Source of the DNA: Rutpela maculata
Taxonomy: Eukaryota > Arthropoda > Insecta > Coleoptera > Cerambycidae
Length of the DNA: 64,000 nucleotides
Direction: 5' to 3'
Assembly (NCBI GenBank): GCA_936432065.2
Contig: OW386289.2
Span: 39,387,538-39,451,537, forward strand
In this document: piece after piece, positions 35,742 through 47,239 of the stretch
Numbering within the stretch: the stretch's first letter is position 1
Layout: the number at the start of each line of letters is the position of its first letter
Notes under the pieces: model-generated
Seen by the model: the letters and a program-made list of their open reading frames with translations, nothing else
The model's database searches: none
Told to the model about the DNA's origin: nothing
Position numbers and translations under genes: made by a program

Positions 35742-38700
35742 TTAAATTGCTCCTAAGCAAAGACGAAGTTGATCTGCTATTTTTGATATCCTTCGTTGTT
35801 GTTCAAATGTAGGACAGTCTAACAGCACATGCTTTACAGTCAATTCTACGTTGCAGTTTGTACATCTTGGAGGTTGACCTCCTATTAATAAATAGCTTGA
35901 CGTTAGGTGTATATGTCCGATCCTTAGTCTTGCTATTATGCTTCGCTCTCTTCTTGTAAGCAGAGATGTAGTTTTCCACTTACGAGTATCTGGTTTTACT
36001 TCTTTCGGCTTCATGGCACTATTAACCCATTCTTCTTGCCATAAATTAAAAATGTTTTAGATGTGTCTTTATGTCATCACTGCGTATCTCAATATTCTGC
36101 GGGAAATTAGTCGCCGCATCTTTAGCTGCGCTATCCGCTAATTCATTTCCGCGAATACCCACGTGACTGGGTGTCCAGACGAAATAGATTCTCCTTCCTA
36201 ACATTTCCAGATCGTGTATAAGTACAAGAATGATTTGTACTAGCGAGTCCGTGGTAAAAGTATTCGACAACGATTGAATAGCGCTAAGGGAATCTGAACA
36301 TATGAGAGTGACATTCTATGCATTTGATTCTATATGCTTTAAAGCCTGAAAGATAGCGTAGAGTTCTGTGGTGTATATACTCGCAATTGTGGGTAGTGTC
36401 CATTTATGTAATTCAGCTCCATCCAGAAAAGCGCTTCCTACTCCTTGTACTAATTTAGATCCATCTGTATATAGCGTGTGACATCCATCGTATGAATTAA
36501 TTATAGAATAAAAAATTGAGAGCAGTTCTTTACTTGTGTCACCCTTTTTGTAGGCCGCACATTCTAGATGAATCTTGGGGCTTTTCCATTTCTACGAAGG
36601 GATGTTACATGGGATGATATCATATACTGCAGGCAAAATTTCATTCATTGAATTTAATAGTTGGTGGAGTCTTACGCTGGCTGGTCTTGAGATGGTCGGT
36701 TTATTTTCATATGAAATATATAGGTCTTCGTTAAACAGAATTTGTTTGTTTGGATGATTTGTTTTTCTCCAGATTCCAGCTCCGTTGGACACTAAAAACT
36801 GGTGATGGCGGAATTGCAAAGGTGGAATTCTAGATTCATAACACAGAGGACTAAATGGGCTTGTACGAAAAGCTCCTAATGCCAGCCTTAAACCAGTACA
36901 ATGAATGTTGTTTAAAACTTTAAGCCTAGGTTTTCTAGCGGAAGCATATATTATACAACCGTAATCTATTTTAGCTAATATCATAGAAGTATAGATCCTA
37001 AGTAGCATTTCTCTGTCCGCTCCCCACTTTATACTGGTTATGCATCTCAATAGATTTAGTCGTTTTCTGCATCTAACGGCAAGGTCCTGAATATGAGCAC
37101 CCCAATATAATTTTTTATCAAATGTAACACCTAAGAATCTCACTTCAGATTTATATTCTAGAACGTGGCCTTGAAGGGTAAGTTCCGGATCTTGGTGCCT
37201 TGATCTTAGACGACAGAAATGTACACAATAGGTTTCCGAGATAGAAAATCGGAAACCGTGTCTGTTTGCTGTCTCAATTAATTTATTGATGGCTTCTTGT
37301 AAATTCTGTTCTATGTCTTCGATTTGCTTCGCTGAAAAGTATATTGCCAAGTTATCTACGAATAGTAGCATTCCTATAGTAGGACTTAGCTAACTAACAA
37401 GCTCGTTAACTGCTATTGCAAATAATACAACACTCAAAGTTGACCCCTGCGGAATTCCATTCTCTAATAGTCGTTTCTCTGATAAGGTATTTTCGAGCCG
37501 TACTCTGAAAGTTCTGCTGTTCAAAAAGGTTTTAATAAAACAAGGTAGGTTTCCACGAAGACCCCAGTTATAAAGAGTATTGAGGATGCCGATCCTCCAG
37601 ACCAAGTCGTAAGCTTTTTCTAAGTCGAAAAACACCGCTACTGTGTGACTTCTTTTGGCAAAGTTGTTTTGTATAACATTTTCCAAGTGAACCAAATGAG
37701 CGATTGTTGATCTATGTTTACGAAAACCCATTTGCGATTCTGCTAATAGGTTATTTTTTCTAATTACCACATCAATCTATATCTAATCATTTTTTCTAAC
37801 ACTTTACTCAAGCAACAAGTAAGCGAAATAGGCCGGTAGCTACTTGGTAGCTTTGGATCTTTACCTTGTTTCAGTAGTGGTATCACAATTGCCTCTTTCC
37901 ACTGAGGCGGGTAAATGCCTGTCCTCCATATTGTGTTGTATAAGGATAAAAGTAGTTGTTTATAAATTGTAGGTAGATGACGGATAATTTCGTAGGGGAT
38001 GGAATCTAACCCTGGAGATGAATTGCCTGTTTCTTTAAGAGCATTTTCAAGTTCCATCATAGTAAAAGGTTCATTATAATATGACATACTAGTTTCGTTA
38101 GAATCTAGATTTCTTTCGACACTCAGTTTGTATTGCAAAAATTCTTGATTATAATTAGAAGTACTACTCGTGCTACTGAAGTAGTCTGCAAACGCTTCAG
38201 CGACCTCATTAATATCTGATATTAGGTGACCATTGATTTCTAAAACTGGTGAAGGACTCGGAAATTTCTTACCCATTATCGCCCTAATTTTTCTCCATAC
38301 CTCGGAAGTGGGTGTAGAAACATTTATACATGTTACGTAGGTATGCCATGAATTCCTTTTACTTGCTAGTATGACCCGACGGGCTATTGCACGTGAGCGC
38401 TTAAAGAGGATTAAGTTTTCTTGAGTTTGATTTCTCTTAAATCTATTAAAGGCCCGTTTTTTGGTACGAATGGCATTAGCAACTTCGTTATTCCACCAAG
38501 GAACCGCAGTTCTATGGCATTTTCCTTTTGATGTAGGGATACTTGCTTCTGCAACATGCGTGATGGCAGCTGTAAATAAATTTACTAAGTTTATAACATC
38601 ATCCGTGATTTCTGTGCGAGTAAGACATTCTATGAATTTGGACCAGTCTGCCTTCTCAAGTTGCCATCTTTGATTTTATTGTTCTGAGACTATTGAATCT

Positions 38701-39084
38701 GCGAATTCCAGAGAAATCGGCAAATGATCTGAAGCTGGATGGTCATTGAGAACTGACCACAAAAAACGATTAGGAATTCCGGGAGAACACATAGTTAGAT
38801 CGATAGCCGAAAATGAGTTAGATCTAGCATTTATATATGTTTTCTCTCCTGTATTTAGTAATACTAAAATCATTATCATTTATAATATCTTCTATGATTC
38901 GGCCCCGTGGATTTCTAGTATCAGAACCCCATAGAGGATTATGTCCATTAAAATCCCCTAGAATCAAGAAAGGGGTAGGTAATTGTGAAATTAAATTCTC
39001 TAGGTTGTTTTTGTTCCAAGTAAAATCAGGTTGGTATAAATTGCAGACTGTTAATTTAAAAGGGAAGCATAAGAATAGGGGCAT
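35742..39084 (-). pseudogene. ORF2: AP endonuclease (partial), reverse transcriptase, RNase H
   Basis: The endonuclease part has TPFLILGDFNGHNPLWGS (~38950) and the terminal SDHLPISLEF (~38715). A linker with VPWWNNEVANAI follows at ~38500. RT motifs are YRPISLTCCLSKVLEKMI (~37820), VAVFFDLEKAYDLVW (~37625) and GIPQGSTLSVVLFAIAVNEL (~37435). The YxDD box reads FVDN (~37357), losing one metal-binding Asp, just after an in-frame stop at 37389. RNase H keeps all catalytic positions: YTDGSK (~36470), TELYAIFQAL, SDSLSAIQSL (~36290) and TPSHVGIRGNELADSAAK (~36150). The end has a CTNCNV...KHVLLDCP zinc-knuckle-like motif (~35850). Other stops lie near 38690, 36591, 36330 and 36046. Function would be target-primed reverse transcription in the nucleus; this copy is dead. 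Confidence 0.88.
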
Positions 39085-39598
39085 CCACTAATTTGTCGTC
39101 TCTACTTATTTGAATTCGTTTAACACTTATAACGCCTTTATCTAATCGATTTTCTTCGATTTCAACTAAAGAACAATTTAGAAGGTAAATTACTCCTTTG
39201 CTGATATTTAATGTATTATGTGGGACTACTTCCACCGGCATGCATGTCTGCAAATATTTGAATAATTAGTAATCGTTTGGATTGGGTTGATACTGTTTCC
39301 ACGAGTAGGCCATCTTTAATTTTAACATTTTAACTTCGCCGATCAGACCATACATTGTTTTGTTTACTAAAAATGGACTGACTCTTGAAAAATCAGTCCT
39401 ATCTAATTTTTTTACAATCAGGAACGGAGGTAGGTCCACCGTCTCCTGGATCATAGTTTTGTTTGTGGTAGTCTTTTTGGGGAGGCCACCACCTCCTTTT
39501 GCATCCATATTTAAGGAGACGGATGCTTTCTCCATTAATGTTTTTTTAGAATCTGCCATTTGACTCCCACGAGTAGGGACGAAAAAAAGGTCCGGCAC
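39056..39598 (-). pseudogene. ORF1 (gag-like) remnant of the same retrotransposon
   Basis: From an upstream ATG the frame reads a polar N-terminal part with a Gly-rich turn (KGGGGLPKKTTTNK), then LPPFLIVKKLDRTDFSRVSP and FLVNKTMYGLIGEVKMLKLK, which resemble the first RNA-binding-like fold of I/R1-group ORF1 proteins. After a stop near 39266 the next part (CMPVEVVPHNTLNISKGVIY, RIQISRDDKLVDAPILML) is the second fold. The CCHC knuckles that should follow are absent because the reading joins endonuclease sequence directly near 39056. Confidence 0.75.
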
Positions 39599-39850
39599 GG
39601 CAGTGCGTCCTTAGTGCGCTAAGACCGCAATCGACATCAGAGGAGGCCAGGTATCTGATGTACACCCTTCACGACTCACTTGTCGTAGAGCCATTCACCC
39701 ATTGGCACGGTCCGGTTGACACCTTAGGTTGTACCTCTTTTACGCCGAGGAGACGGTCCTTGTGCGTCGGGACAGACGAGCTCGGGTACCTCGGGTTTGC
39801 CAAACCCGTACTTACTAGACATTCTATTAAGCCCCTGAGGGGTCTTACAA
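39599..39850 (-). other. 5' leader of the RNase H-bearing retrotransposon
   Basis: This stretch is clearly GC-richer than its surroundings and lies immediately upstream of ORF1 on the same strand. Non-LTR elements carry internal promoters in this region. No specific promoter motif is identified, and the boundary at 39850 is estimated from the return to AT-rich sequence. Confidence 0.5.
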
Positions 39851-40859
39851 TTATTGTATTATATTATACTAAACTGAAAAATAAATATTCCGTCCTATTC
39901 TATTCTTTAACATTTTATTGTAAAAATGATAGGGTGATTTGACGGTACGGAGAACAACATTAAAAAATTGAGCCCTGTCCTGAATTTTTTCCCAAATAAA
40001 TAGTGCTTCTGATTGAATTGAAAGAGTAACTTTTATTTCATTGTTTTATTAAATTTTATCCAAATATGTACGTGTACGGCCGCTTCAAAAGTGGAGTGAA
40101 GTAGATATTAGATAAGTATGCTCTACCTTCCACACCATATGCGCCTATAAATCTGAGACACCTTGTATATGTATTTCGTGGTTAATAAATTTTTTTTCAA
40201 AAATGCTTTTTTTTGCACTAAACTTCGTTTTAGAAGTAAACATAGAAACAAGAATAATGAAAAAAATATATACGCATGTCCTGTTTACAGAATAAGAAGA
40301 GAGTAAATATTATGTTAAGTAAATCAGGTTTTTGTGTTTCTGAACAATTCAAGGAATACATTCATTTAAAATAAAACAAATTTTTGTTGTTCTCGGTCTA
40401 ATTTTAACTTAATAATATTTATGTTATATTTTAAAGTTCAAGGTTAATTCTAAAACCACAAAGTTACTTTCTTAAAATCGTAGCGATTTGTAATTAATAT
40501 AATTAACTGGGAATGGTACTTCCCAACTTCGTATTTTTCTAAAAATGCATTGACAAAACTTTTCGAATTACCTTTAAAAATTCCAGCATTTTACAAAAAA
40601 AAAAAAAATCCACACGTCCACAACAATTCTGAATATAGAGTATAGAAATACAAGTCAAATTTCTTTAACTTTAATTTAAAATGCTAAATATGTTACAATC
40701 GTCATTTTGCGTGAATTACTCACCAAAAATAAGTCGAAAATTTTTCGTAGGTTTATATTATTATTTTTGTTAAAAATCAAAAGCTAATATAGAAATGATT
40801 TAAATTTTAATAATATAATTTTCATAAAAAGGTCTTTATAATCACATCAGCAGGAGTTT
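39851..40859. other. AT-rich intergenic, nothing recognised
   Basis: No supported gene or structured repeat was found. A poly-A run lies near 40596. Confidence 0.4.
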
Positions 40860-41480
40860 GGTCTGTTCGGCCTTCGCGACATGTAAGGTCTCCTAGAAAG
40901 GACCAGTACTCTCCACGAAAGATAGCAACCTATTTCATAGATCCAGCAAACCACCGACTGCAAAAATTAACTTTCCAGATACCTATACCTGGAAGTTCCT
41001 CTCGTGAGTAATTGCATAGAATATGTGTGCTAGTTTCAACCTCCACTCCACATTCGACAAATAGAATCATCTATTAACCTCAACGTATGTAGGTGCTTGT
41101 CCTTACCATTCATCTCATTTTCTCTCTATCGAGCCTAAGCAATCACTTTACGGTAGAGCCGTTAGAAGTCCTTTACATGGATCCTTGGCTGCCTCAATTC
41201 GGAGGTCTGAATACTATAGTTGTTGAACTAGTCCATAGCACAATCTGGAAGCTCTGACTAAATCAAACTTCTTGGAAAGCCAAAGGTTGGCACAGAGCTA
41301 AAGGAAGAAGTTTTTGCTCCTTCCCCGCCAAGCCATCTACTCTTTCATTGCCTTTCATACCACTGTGTCTAGGCTCCCATATGAGTTTGACAGAGCTCTA
41401 CTCACATAGCTCAGTCAAAATACTTCGGCAGTTCAACACCAGCGCAAAGTTCACTTAGCTTGATGCAAGAGCCCTTAAAG
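40860..41480 (-). pseudogene. Decayed non-LTR RNase H and C-terminal zinc region
   Basis: On the minus strand near 41380 the sequence reads WEPRHSGMKGNERVDGLAGK, a clear relative of the W-x-P-x-H-x-G-x-x-G-N-E-x-A-D motif of RNase H. Further on, KDKHLHTLRLIDDSICR followed by a W, E/T and H-rich stretch (~41050) matches the post-RNase H zinc-knuckle-like region, with Cys residues partly lost. It comes from a different, older element than the one at 35640-39850. Many stops are present. Confidence 0.7.
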
Positions 41481-41504
41481 CCACCCAAGAAAGGATCCAG
41501 AAAT

Positions 41505-41640
41505 TTCAATAATTTTTTTCTCGTCTGTGGCGCATGGAACCCATACGAAATATGGGAAATAACATCTAGAGAAGCACTCCTAAAAAAGTTTTGAAAAAGT
41601 AGTTTGCGAAAAAAATTTTCAAAATTCGAGTTAAATTTTC
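41505..41640. repeat. Half copy of the 10566-11275 foldback arm
   Basis: TTTTTTTCTCGTCTGTGGCG, ATACGAAATATGGGAAATAA, CATCTAGAGAAGCACT and TTTTGAAAAAGTAGTTTGCG match the arms near 10570-10830 and 11120-11275. Only one arm is present. Confidence 0.75.
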
Positions 41641-42845
41641 ACGCATCACACTATCACTGATCAATCGAATTGAGCATACATGGTCTACTAATTTCCTCGA
41701 AACCTCTCATATATCGTGACGTCACAGTAAACTTCTTTTAGCGGGAAGATTTAAAACACGTCAGAATTCACCTTTGCCCCTCAGTATCATCAAACTGAAA
41801 GTACAGTGGCAAGAGCGTGACGTAAGAGAAAAGCTACGCGAATGTTATGTGAGCGCAATCTGTATCAGCAGACCAAGGGGTCTATTCTTGAAGATATATT
41901 AAAATTTTCAACTCCAACAAATATCACTCATAATTGTTGCATACTTTATTACATGAAGCATAGTACAACCACAGAGTACAGTAACTACACAGAGGTGAAA
42001 GCAAGCAAGCAAGCCTTCCTAATTTGTTCTATACTTCAGTGAAATTTGATTCAAATCGAAAACAAAATAAAAAAATTATAAAAGTGTCTTCATTTTAAGT
42101 GAGTCATACTGTATATTTAAGGAAATGTATAGATTTCCACAAAATATTACGTTTGTAAATACATCGAGTGTTGTAAAAGAAAGATTGTTTTGTGACTGTG
42201 ATTTATTAGTAGACCACGGTAAATCGGATAACACATAGGAAGAAATTAATATACAAACTCTTGAAGGAAATTTAATTATGTTTAATTTTGCGTAGAATAC
42301 TTTTTCCGTACGACTCATCTTTTCCGAGTTATAAGCGAAGAATCGAAAAAGGGATCTTTCCACCCCACCCCCCGCCTGAAGCGGCAGGGCGGGGACTTTT
42401 AGTATGTTTATCTCCTAACTACCCCAACACATTCCTGAAGAGGAAAATCCCCCCCCCCCCCCCGAAATGTTCTCTACAATCCCCTTTTGGGCATTCATTG
42501 ATTGGACTACAAGCATACTTGCATCATTCACATTGGTAATTTTTATTAAACCTTGCTATTGTCAGTAATTCGTACGCGAGAGTATAATATCGTGTGGTTT
42601 TTACCCACTCGTTGAACTTTTCACTGAAAACTGTAGAATACAACATTCGATAATGTGTAAATTTCGGTGGAAATTTTTCCAAGGTAGTATTTTTGCTAAT
42701 AGGGATTCAACAATAGACCACCATGTATGTTTATGTTTGGATCATGGGCGTTTGCCTCAAGAACGCCCACTACAAATGGTGGCTTCATCAGAATGATTTA
42801 TAATCTGTTTTCCAGCGATCTTACTACGGGGTCCCGTCCTGAGTG
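41641..42845. other. Intergenic with one solo transposon end
   Basis: 42044-42112 resembles the right end of the mariner-type foldback G: it has AAAACAAAATAAAAAAATTA, AAGTGTC and CATTTTAAGTGAGTCATACTG followed by TA. A C16 run lies at about 42449-42464. No gene is supported. Confidence 0.5.
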
Positions 42846-44110
42846 CCCGTGCACCCCCCCCCCCCCCCCCCCCCCCCGATCCTTGGGGACAATGATTTTC
42901 ATAAAGATTAAAGCCTAAGAAACAATTTAAGACATGTCCTAAAAAAAAATTGGCTGCACTTTCAAAATGGCGCCCGTTTAAAAAAAACTTGCAAATATGC
43001 TTTTTGTCATTTAACACAAAAACTAAAAAGATGGAAAAAACTTTCTTCACAAAAAACAAAGTGCATAAAATACTCTACAATTTTGTTCCTATACAATATT
43101 TGGATAGGAGTTGCCATTTTCCAGATAAATGATTCAGCTCTTAAAATAAAATATAAAATTCAATATAAAACGTAATACTACGGGAGCCCACCCATTGTCC
43201 CCAATCCTTGGGGACAATGTTTTTCATAAAGATCAAAGCCTAAGGAACAATTTAAGACATGTCCTAAAAAAAAACTGGATGTGCTTTCAAAATGGCGTCC
43301 GTTTAAAAAAAAAATGCAAATATTGTTTTTGTCATTTAACGCAAAAACTAAAAGAGATGAAGAAAAACTTTCTGCACAAAAAACAAAGCGCATAAAATTT
43401 TCTATAATTTTGTTCCTATATAATATTTGGATAGGAGTTACCGTTTTCCAGATACAGTGTGTGTAGTGGCGGGCTAGGCATAGGGAGTAGGAATTACATT
43501 GCGTGTGCCAGCTGGCTGAAATTAAATAACTGAGAGCTGGGATGCTTCGCCCAAGGGAGAGTTTGCTCTGCTGTGTTGTCATATCTCTCGTGCTACGTGA
43601 ATGTACATGCCTAATGGGCAATAACACGCACTGTATCATTGTTACCGTTTTCGAGATAAATGTTTGCAAATTACAATATTATTATTATTATTAATTTTTT
43701 TCAGTTTATTTTATTTTTTTGTTACGTTATTAATATAAAGTTATATTATACGCCTTACAATAATTGTCACAGTTATTTCCTCTAAATGATTTACCGATAT
43801 ATGAATTTCCATGTTTTCTTAATTTTGGACTCATTTATCTGGAAAATGGTAACTCCTGTCAAAATATTGTATAGGAACAAAATTGCAGAAAATTTTATGC
43901 ACGTTGTTTCTTGTGAAAAAAGTTTTTGTCCATCTTTTTTAGTTTTTGCCTTAAATGACAAAAACAACATTGGCAACAGTTCTTTTTTAACATATGGCCG
44001 CCATTTTGAAAGTACAGTCAGTTTTTTTTTTAGAACATGTCTTAAATTGTTCCTTAGGCTCTAATCTTTATGAGAAACATTATCCCCAAGGATCGGGCGG
44101 GGGGTGCACG
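42846..44110. repeat. Three ~260-bp repeat units, two direct and one inverted
   Basis: Units are at 42878-43130 (+), 43201-43455 (+) and 43834-44096 (-). Each holds ATCCTTGGGGACAATG, AATTTAAGACATGTCCTAAA, TTTCAAAATGGCG, TTTTTGTCATTTAA and TTTGTTCCTATA-AATATT. The outermost pair extends to GTGCACCCCC at both ends, so units 1 and 3 form a foldback and unit 2 is an added copy. The left edge carries a 24-bp C run (42854-42877). Confidence 0.85.
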
Positions 44111-44401
44111 TACAGCTAGGGAGGGCTCCCCGACTATCTGCTTGGATGGATGCGGCCAATGAAGGTTAACATTAATGTCATTACATATCAAAAATTCAGA
44201 TCTTATTTTCTCATCTATTTAAATTGAAGTGCAGAGAAGCGCGGAATCTTACAATAATTCGCATAACACACGCAGCAGATCGAACCTAGAAAAATATCAT
44301 GACAGTTACACATCTGTTTATGTCAAAATAAAAATTTAAAATATGTTTTCAAAGTTTTTCAAGTAAAATTCATTGTGTATTAAAATCATACATTCATTAA
44401 T

Positions 44402-44617
44402 ATGTTAGACCATCATCAAAACGAACATGATTTAGTAGGGCTGCTGCAACATTGTCCACAAAGCAATGCGAAGATATGTGAATTATGTCTTAAAAGCATA
44501 AAAATTGGTATAAGGTGTACTTATTGTAAATCTATGGTCCATAAGAGATGTTTGGAAAAGATCAAGGGAGAAGTACATGTAGCAGAAAATTGGGTGTGCA
44601 TAAGATGTTACAAGGGA
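44402..44617 (+). CDS. PHD-finger-like exon with splice donor
   Basis: The ATG opens a 72-codon exon that encodes KICELCLKSIKIGIRCTYCK, then VHKRCLEKIKG, then NWVCIRCYKG. The cysteine and histidine pattern (C-x2-C, C-x2-C, H-x2-C, W-x-C-x2-C) fits a PHD zinc finger, which reads chromatin marks in nuclear proteins. PHD-like fingers also occur in ORF1 of CR1-type retrotransposons, so host gene and transposon origins are both open. The exon ends at a good donor, GGA|GTAAGT, in phase 0. It lies just outside the left end of palindrome E. No downstream exon was identified. The fold call is firm, the gene identity is not. Confidence 0.6.
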
Positions 44618-45882
44618 GTAAGTTATTTCATTTCAAGATGGCTTAACTTAAAACAAATTAACAACAATAAAATGAATTGCTCTGCCACATGTATTTTCTT
44701 CTAAACAATGTCCGTGATATATAAAAAAATAGTACAATTATCCAGTATTTAACTGGAAAATAACCTCTACGCCTGTGACTATTAGGTCAAAGGAAGGAGA
44801 ATAGGAACAAAAATATAAAAATAACGTATTTTTCTTACGTTTGAGGAGGATAAATGCGTGTCGAATTGTTCCGTAGATATTTGCACAACCTGGCTGCCGA
44901 TGTTAAAAGAAGAACTTAACAAACTGAACATTTAAAATAAAGCTATCAACTAATAGTGCAGTTGAATTGATTTTATTCGGCGACAACATTCCACCTGAAA
45001 TATTATTGTTGATTCTTATGTATTATGATCTCCTGATTACGAAAAAAGTATTTGCACCCAAAAATTCCTTGTGCGTCAAAAGTTATATGCACTTTTTGCG
45101 CGCTCTCACGGATTTTCAACTTACCTGCTTAATATATCTTGTACTAGTAATCGGATGAGAATTTTAAAAATACTGGCTTCTTTGAAATAAGATTCTTAAA
45201 AAATGTAAACCTGTCCGATATGTATTAGTCAATCCGCCAGCTTGGAACAAAATAGAAAACACCAGGAATAGCCGAAAAAATCAAAATTTAATATCTTCTC
45301 TATATAGACCATGTGCCAGACCTATCAGTCATTATAATTTGGGGGCACTGAATGAAACTTTTACCACGGATTTCTGGGGTCATATGGAGCAAAAAATTCG
45401 GGGGGAGGTAGCTTTCAAATATGGCGGCCGTTCAAAATGGTGGCCCGATTTTGAATATTTAAATCCAATTATCTCGAGATTGGATGGAGCAATCTTGAAT
45501 TTCTTTTTTTCTAAATGTAGGTGAATGAACGAACTACAGTTTTGTTCTTAATGTTTATGGCCGAAAAAACAGTATTTATCTGTCAAAACTCGAAAAAACG
45601 AAAAATAAGGTTGTTTTAAATTTGCGTTTTACTGTTTATTGGACTTACGGTTGGGTATATTGAGAACATGTTCTGAATAAGAGTTTTAGAGAAACATCTC
45701 ACCTTTAAGATGCAAAAAATAAATTAAAGATCGGATCAATAGAACCCGAAATTTCGAGATTCAAAATGAACGGGGCGGGGTTGAGTATTAATACTGTGTT
45801 TTAAAATAATGGGGTTTATCTATCTGTCCGTATAATTTATTGTTTTTGCATTTTATTTTATATTATTTATTTCATATTTCAG

Positions 45883-46060
45883 GTAATAGTGTGACTCCTC
45901 CAAAGAAAACATGGATCCTACTCCAAAAAAGTAGAAAATTGACCGTAGCTGCATCATTTGTGAAAATTCTACACCGGTTAATTTACACCACTCCAAAGAC
46001 TTGGTCTCATGGAATGCTTTGTACAATGCCGCGATACTAAGAAAATTTGAACCAATAATA
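45883..46060 (+). pseudogene. First coding exon of the E protein, left-arm copy
   Basis: A pyrimidine-rich tract and TTTCAG precede 45883, the same acceptor as in the right arm (47239, minus). The exon encodes, after an in-frame stop, KIDRSCIICENSTPVNLHHS and VSWNALYNAAILRKFEPI. The CIIC pair begins the first zinc module of the family. This copy faces the centre of the palindrome and runs out where the arm ends. Confidence 0.65.
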
Positions 46061-46097
46061 AAATTGCACGACCAACAAAGACGTAGGAAAGGTCTAA

Positions 46098-47239
46098 CTC
46101 ATTTATATCTACCCATTCCAAAAACCCAGAGTACAGAACTCTCATGCAGGCTCCATACACGAGCTTGTGTAAGCGAACTGCGCGGTTGTAATGCTTACCA
46201 GCAAGAACTTTATCAATGGAGCATATAGTATATCTTAAGCTATGGACAATATTGACTTTATTCATACTATTACTGAGGAGCTTGGTTAAGAAATTAAGAA
46301 GTATCTCCGACCCTTGAAAGTCATCAATGGACAAATTGTTGATATTCGGTGGCCAAATTTGTTCTACCGAGGAAATGGAATTCTTTATTGAACTCTTCAG
46401 CATATCAGCTGCTACTTAAATCTGTTCACTGACATTGAGACCACTCTCAAATGCGTCCAACTTATTCTTTGTTTTAATATAGTCACTAGCTAGGCTTCAA
46501 AGGTGTAATCGGAAGGAGCTATATAAATCTTGTTATTAACGTTGACACATCTTAACAGATCACCGAATTTTTTGTCTAATTTATCTTCTTTGGAGTAAGG
46601 ATCTGAGGAAGTCTGCTGTACCTTCTGTGGTCGTTTCCTGGTGTATGACTTATAGCAGGAATGATGGTAGTGAGTCTCACCAGCGACAATATCTCGTGAA
46701 GTAATTGCCATGATTTTACTATCCATTCGCTCGACGGCTACAGCTCGAAGTGTCTTGTCCGCTCTGAGATCAACGAACTTGACACACTTCTCCCTTGTCC
46801 TCGAACTTTGGGAGTATTTTCCTGGCTTGTCACAAAAGATACAGATCTCCGGATAAACACGCCCTGTAGTACTGGCATTTTTCCTATCGGGCAATGATCT
46901 TCCCATAGATGACGGAGTTCCGTTGATGTTTCTATTATCTTCATTAGGTGAAAGACCTTTATCTGCGGCGCGGGCGATTCTTTCAAGATTTCTTTTGTGG
47001 ACGAACGTTTTGCGACATTCTTTATGGTAGTAAAGTCAGGTATTTGTTGGTATTTGTTGGTCAGTTGTGCAGTTTTATTATTGGTTCAAATTTTCTTAGT
47101 ATCGCGGCATTGTACAAAGCATTTCATGAGTCCAAGTCTTTGGAGTGGTGTAGAATTTTCACAAATGATGCAGCTACGGTCAATTTTCAACTTTTTTGGA
47201 GAAGGATCTCTGTTTTCTTTGGAGGAGTCACACCATTAC
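46098..47239 (-). pseudogene. N-terminal half of the recurrent transposon protein: two CxxC...HxxxC modules
   Basis: After an acceptor at 47240 the minus strand encodes KKLKIDRSCIICENSTP, then (frame change) YYHKECRKTFVHKRNLERI, completing a C-x2-C...H-x3-C module. An Asn/Ser-rich linker follows. The second module is EICIFCDKPGKYS, REKCVKFVDLRADKTLRAVA, ITSRDIVAGETHYHHSCYKS (46906-46620). Later, in another frame, come SEILLNFLTKLLSN and RAVRLHKLVYGACMRV (~46300-46150). The order and spacing match a family of uncharacterised proteins seen in many invertebrate genomes. Frameshifts near 46490 and 47080 and an in-frame stop make it non-functional. Enzymatic role unknown. Confidence 0.72.

Larger units (their letters stand above)
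35640..39850 (-). mobile_element. I/R1-group non-LTR retrotransposon with RNase H, mostly full ORF2
   Basis: The minus strand carries, in order: a GC-richer 5' leader (39599-39850), an ORF1 remnant (39056-39598), and ORF2 with endonuclease, reverse transcriptase, RNase H and a C-terminal Cys-rich region (39084-35742). RNase H places it in the I/R1 side of non-LTR elements rather than Jockey proper or CR1. A deletion near 39056 has removed the ORF1 end and the start of the endonuclease. The 3' end, expected just below 35742, lacks a clear poly-A or tandem tail, so both outer ends are approximate. Confidence 0.8.

Noticed and set aside
41842..42042. 66-codon plus-strand frame
   Set aside because: Random composition and no motif or promoter context.
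42727..43059. Frames with poly-Pro and poly-Gly runs
   Set aside because: These are translations of the 24-bp C tract and the adjacent repeat unit.
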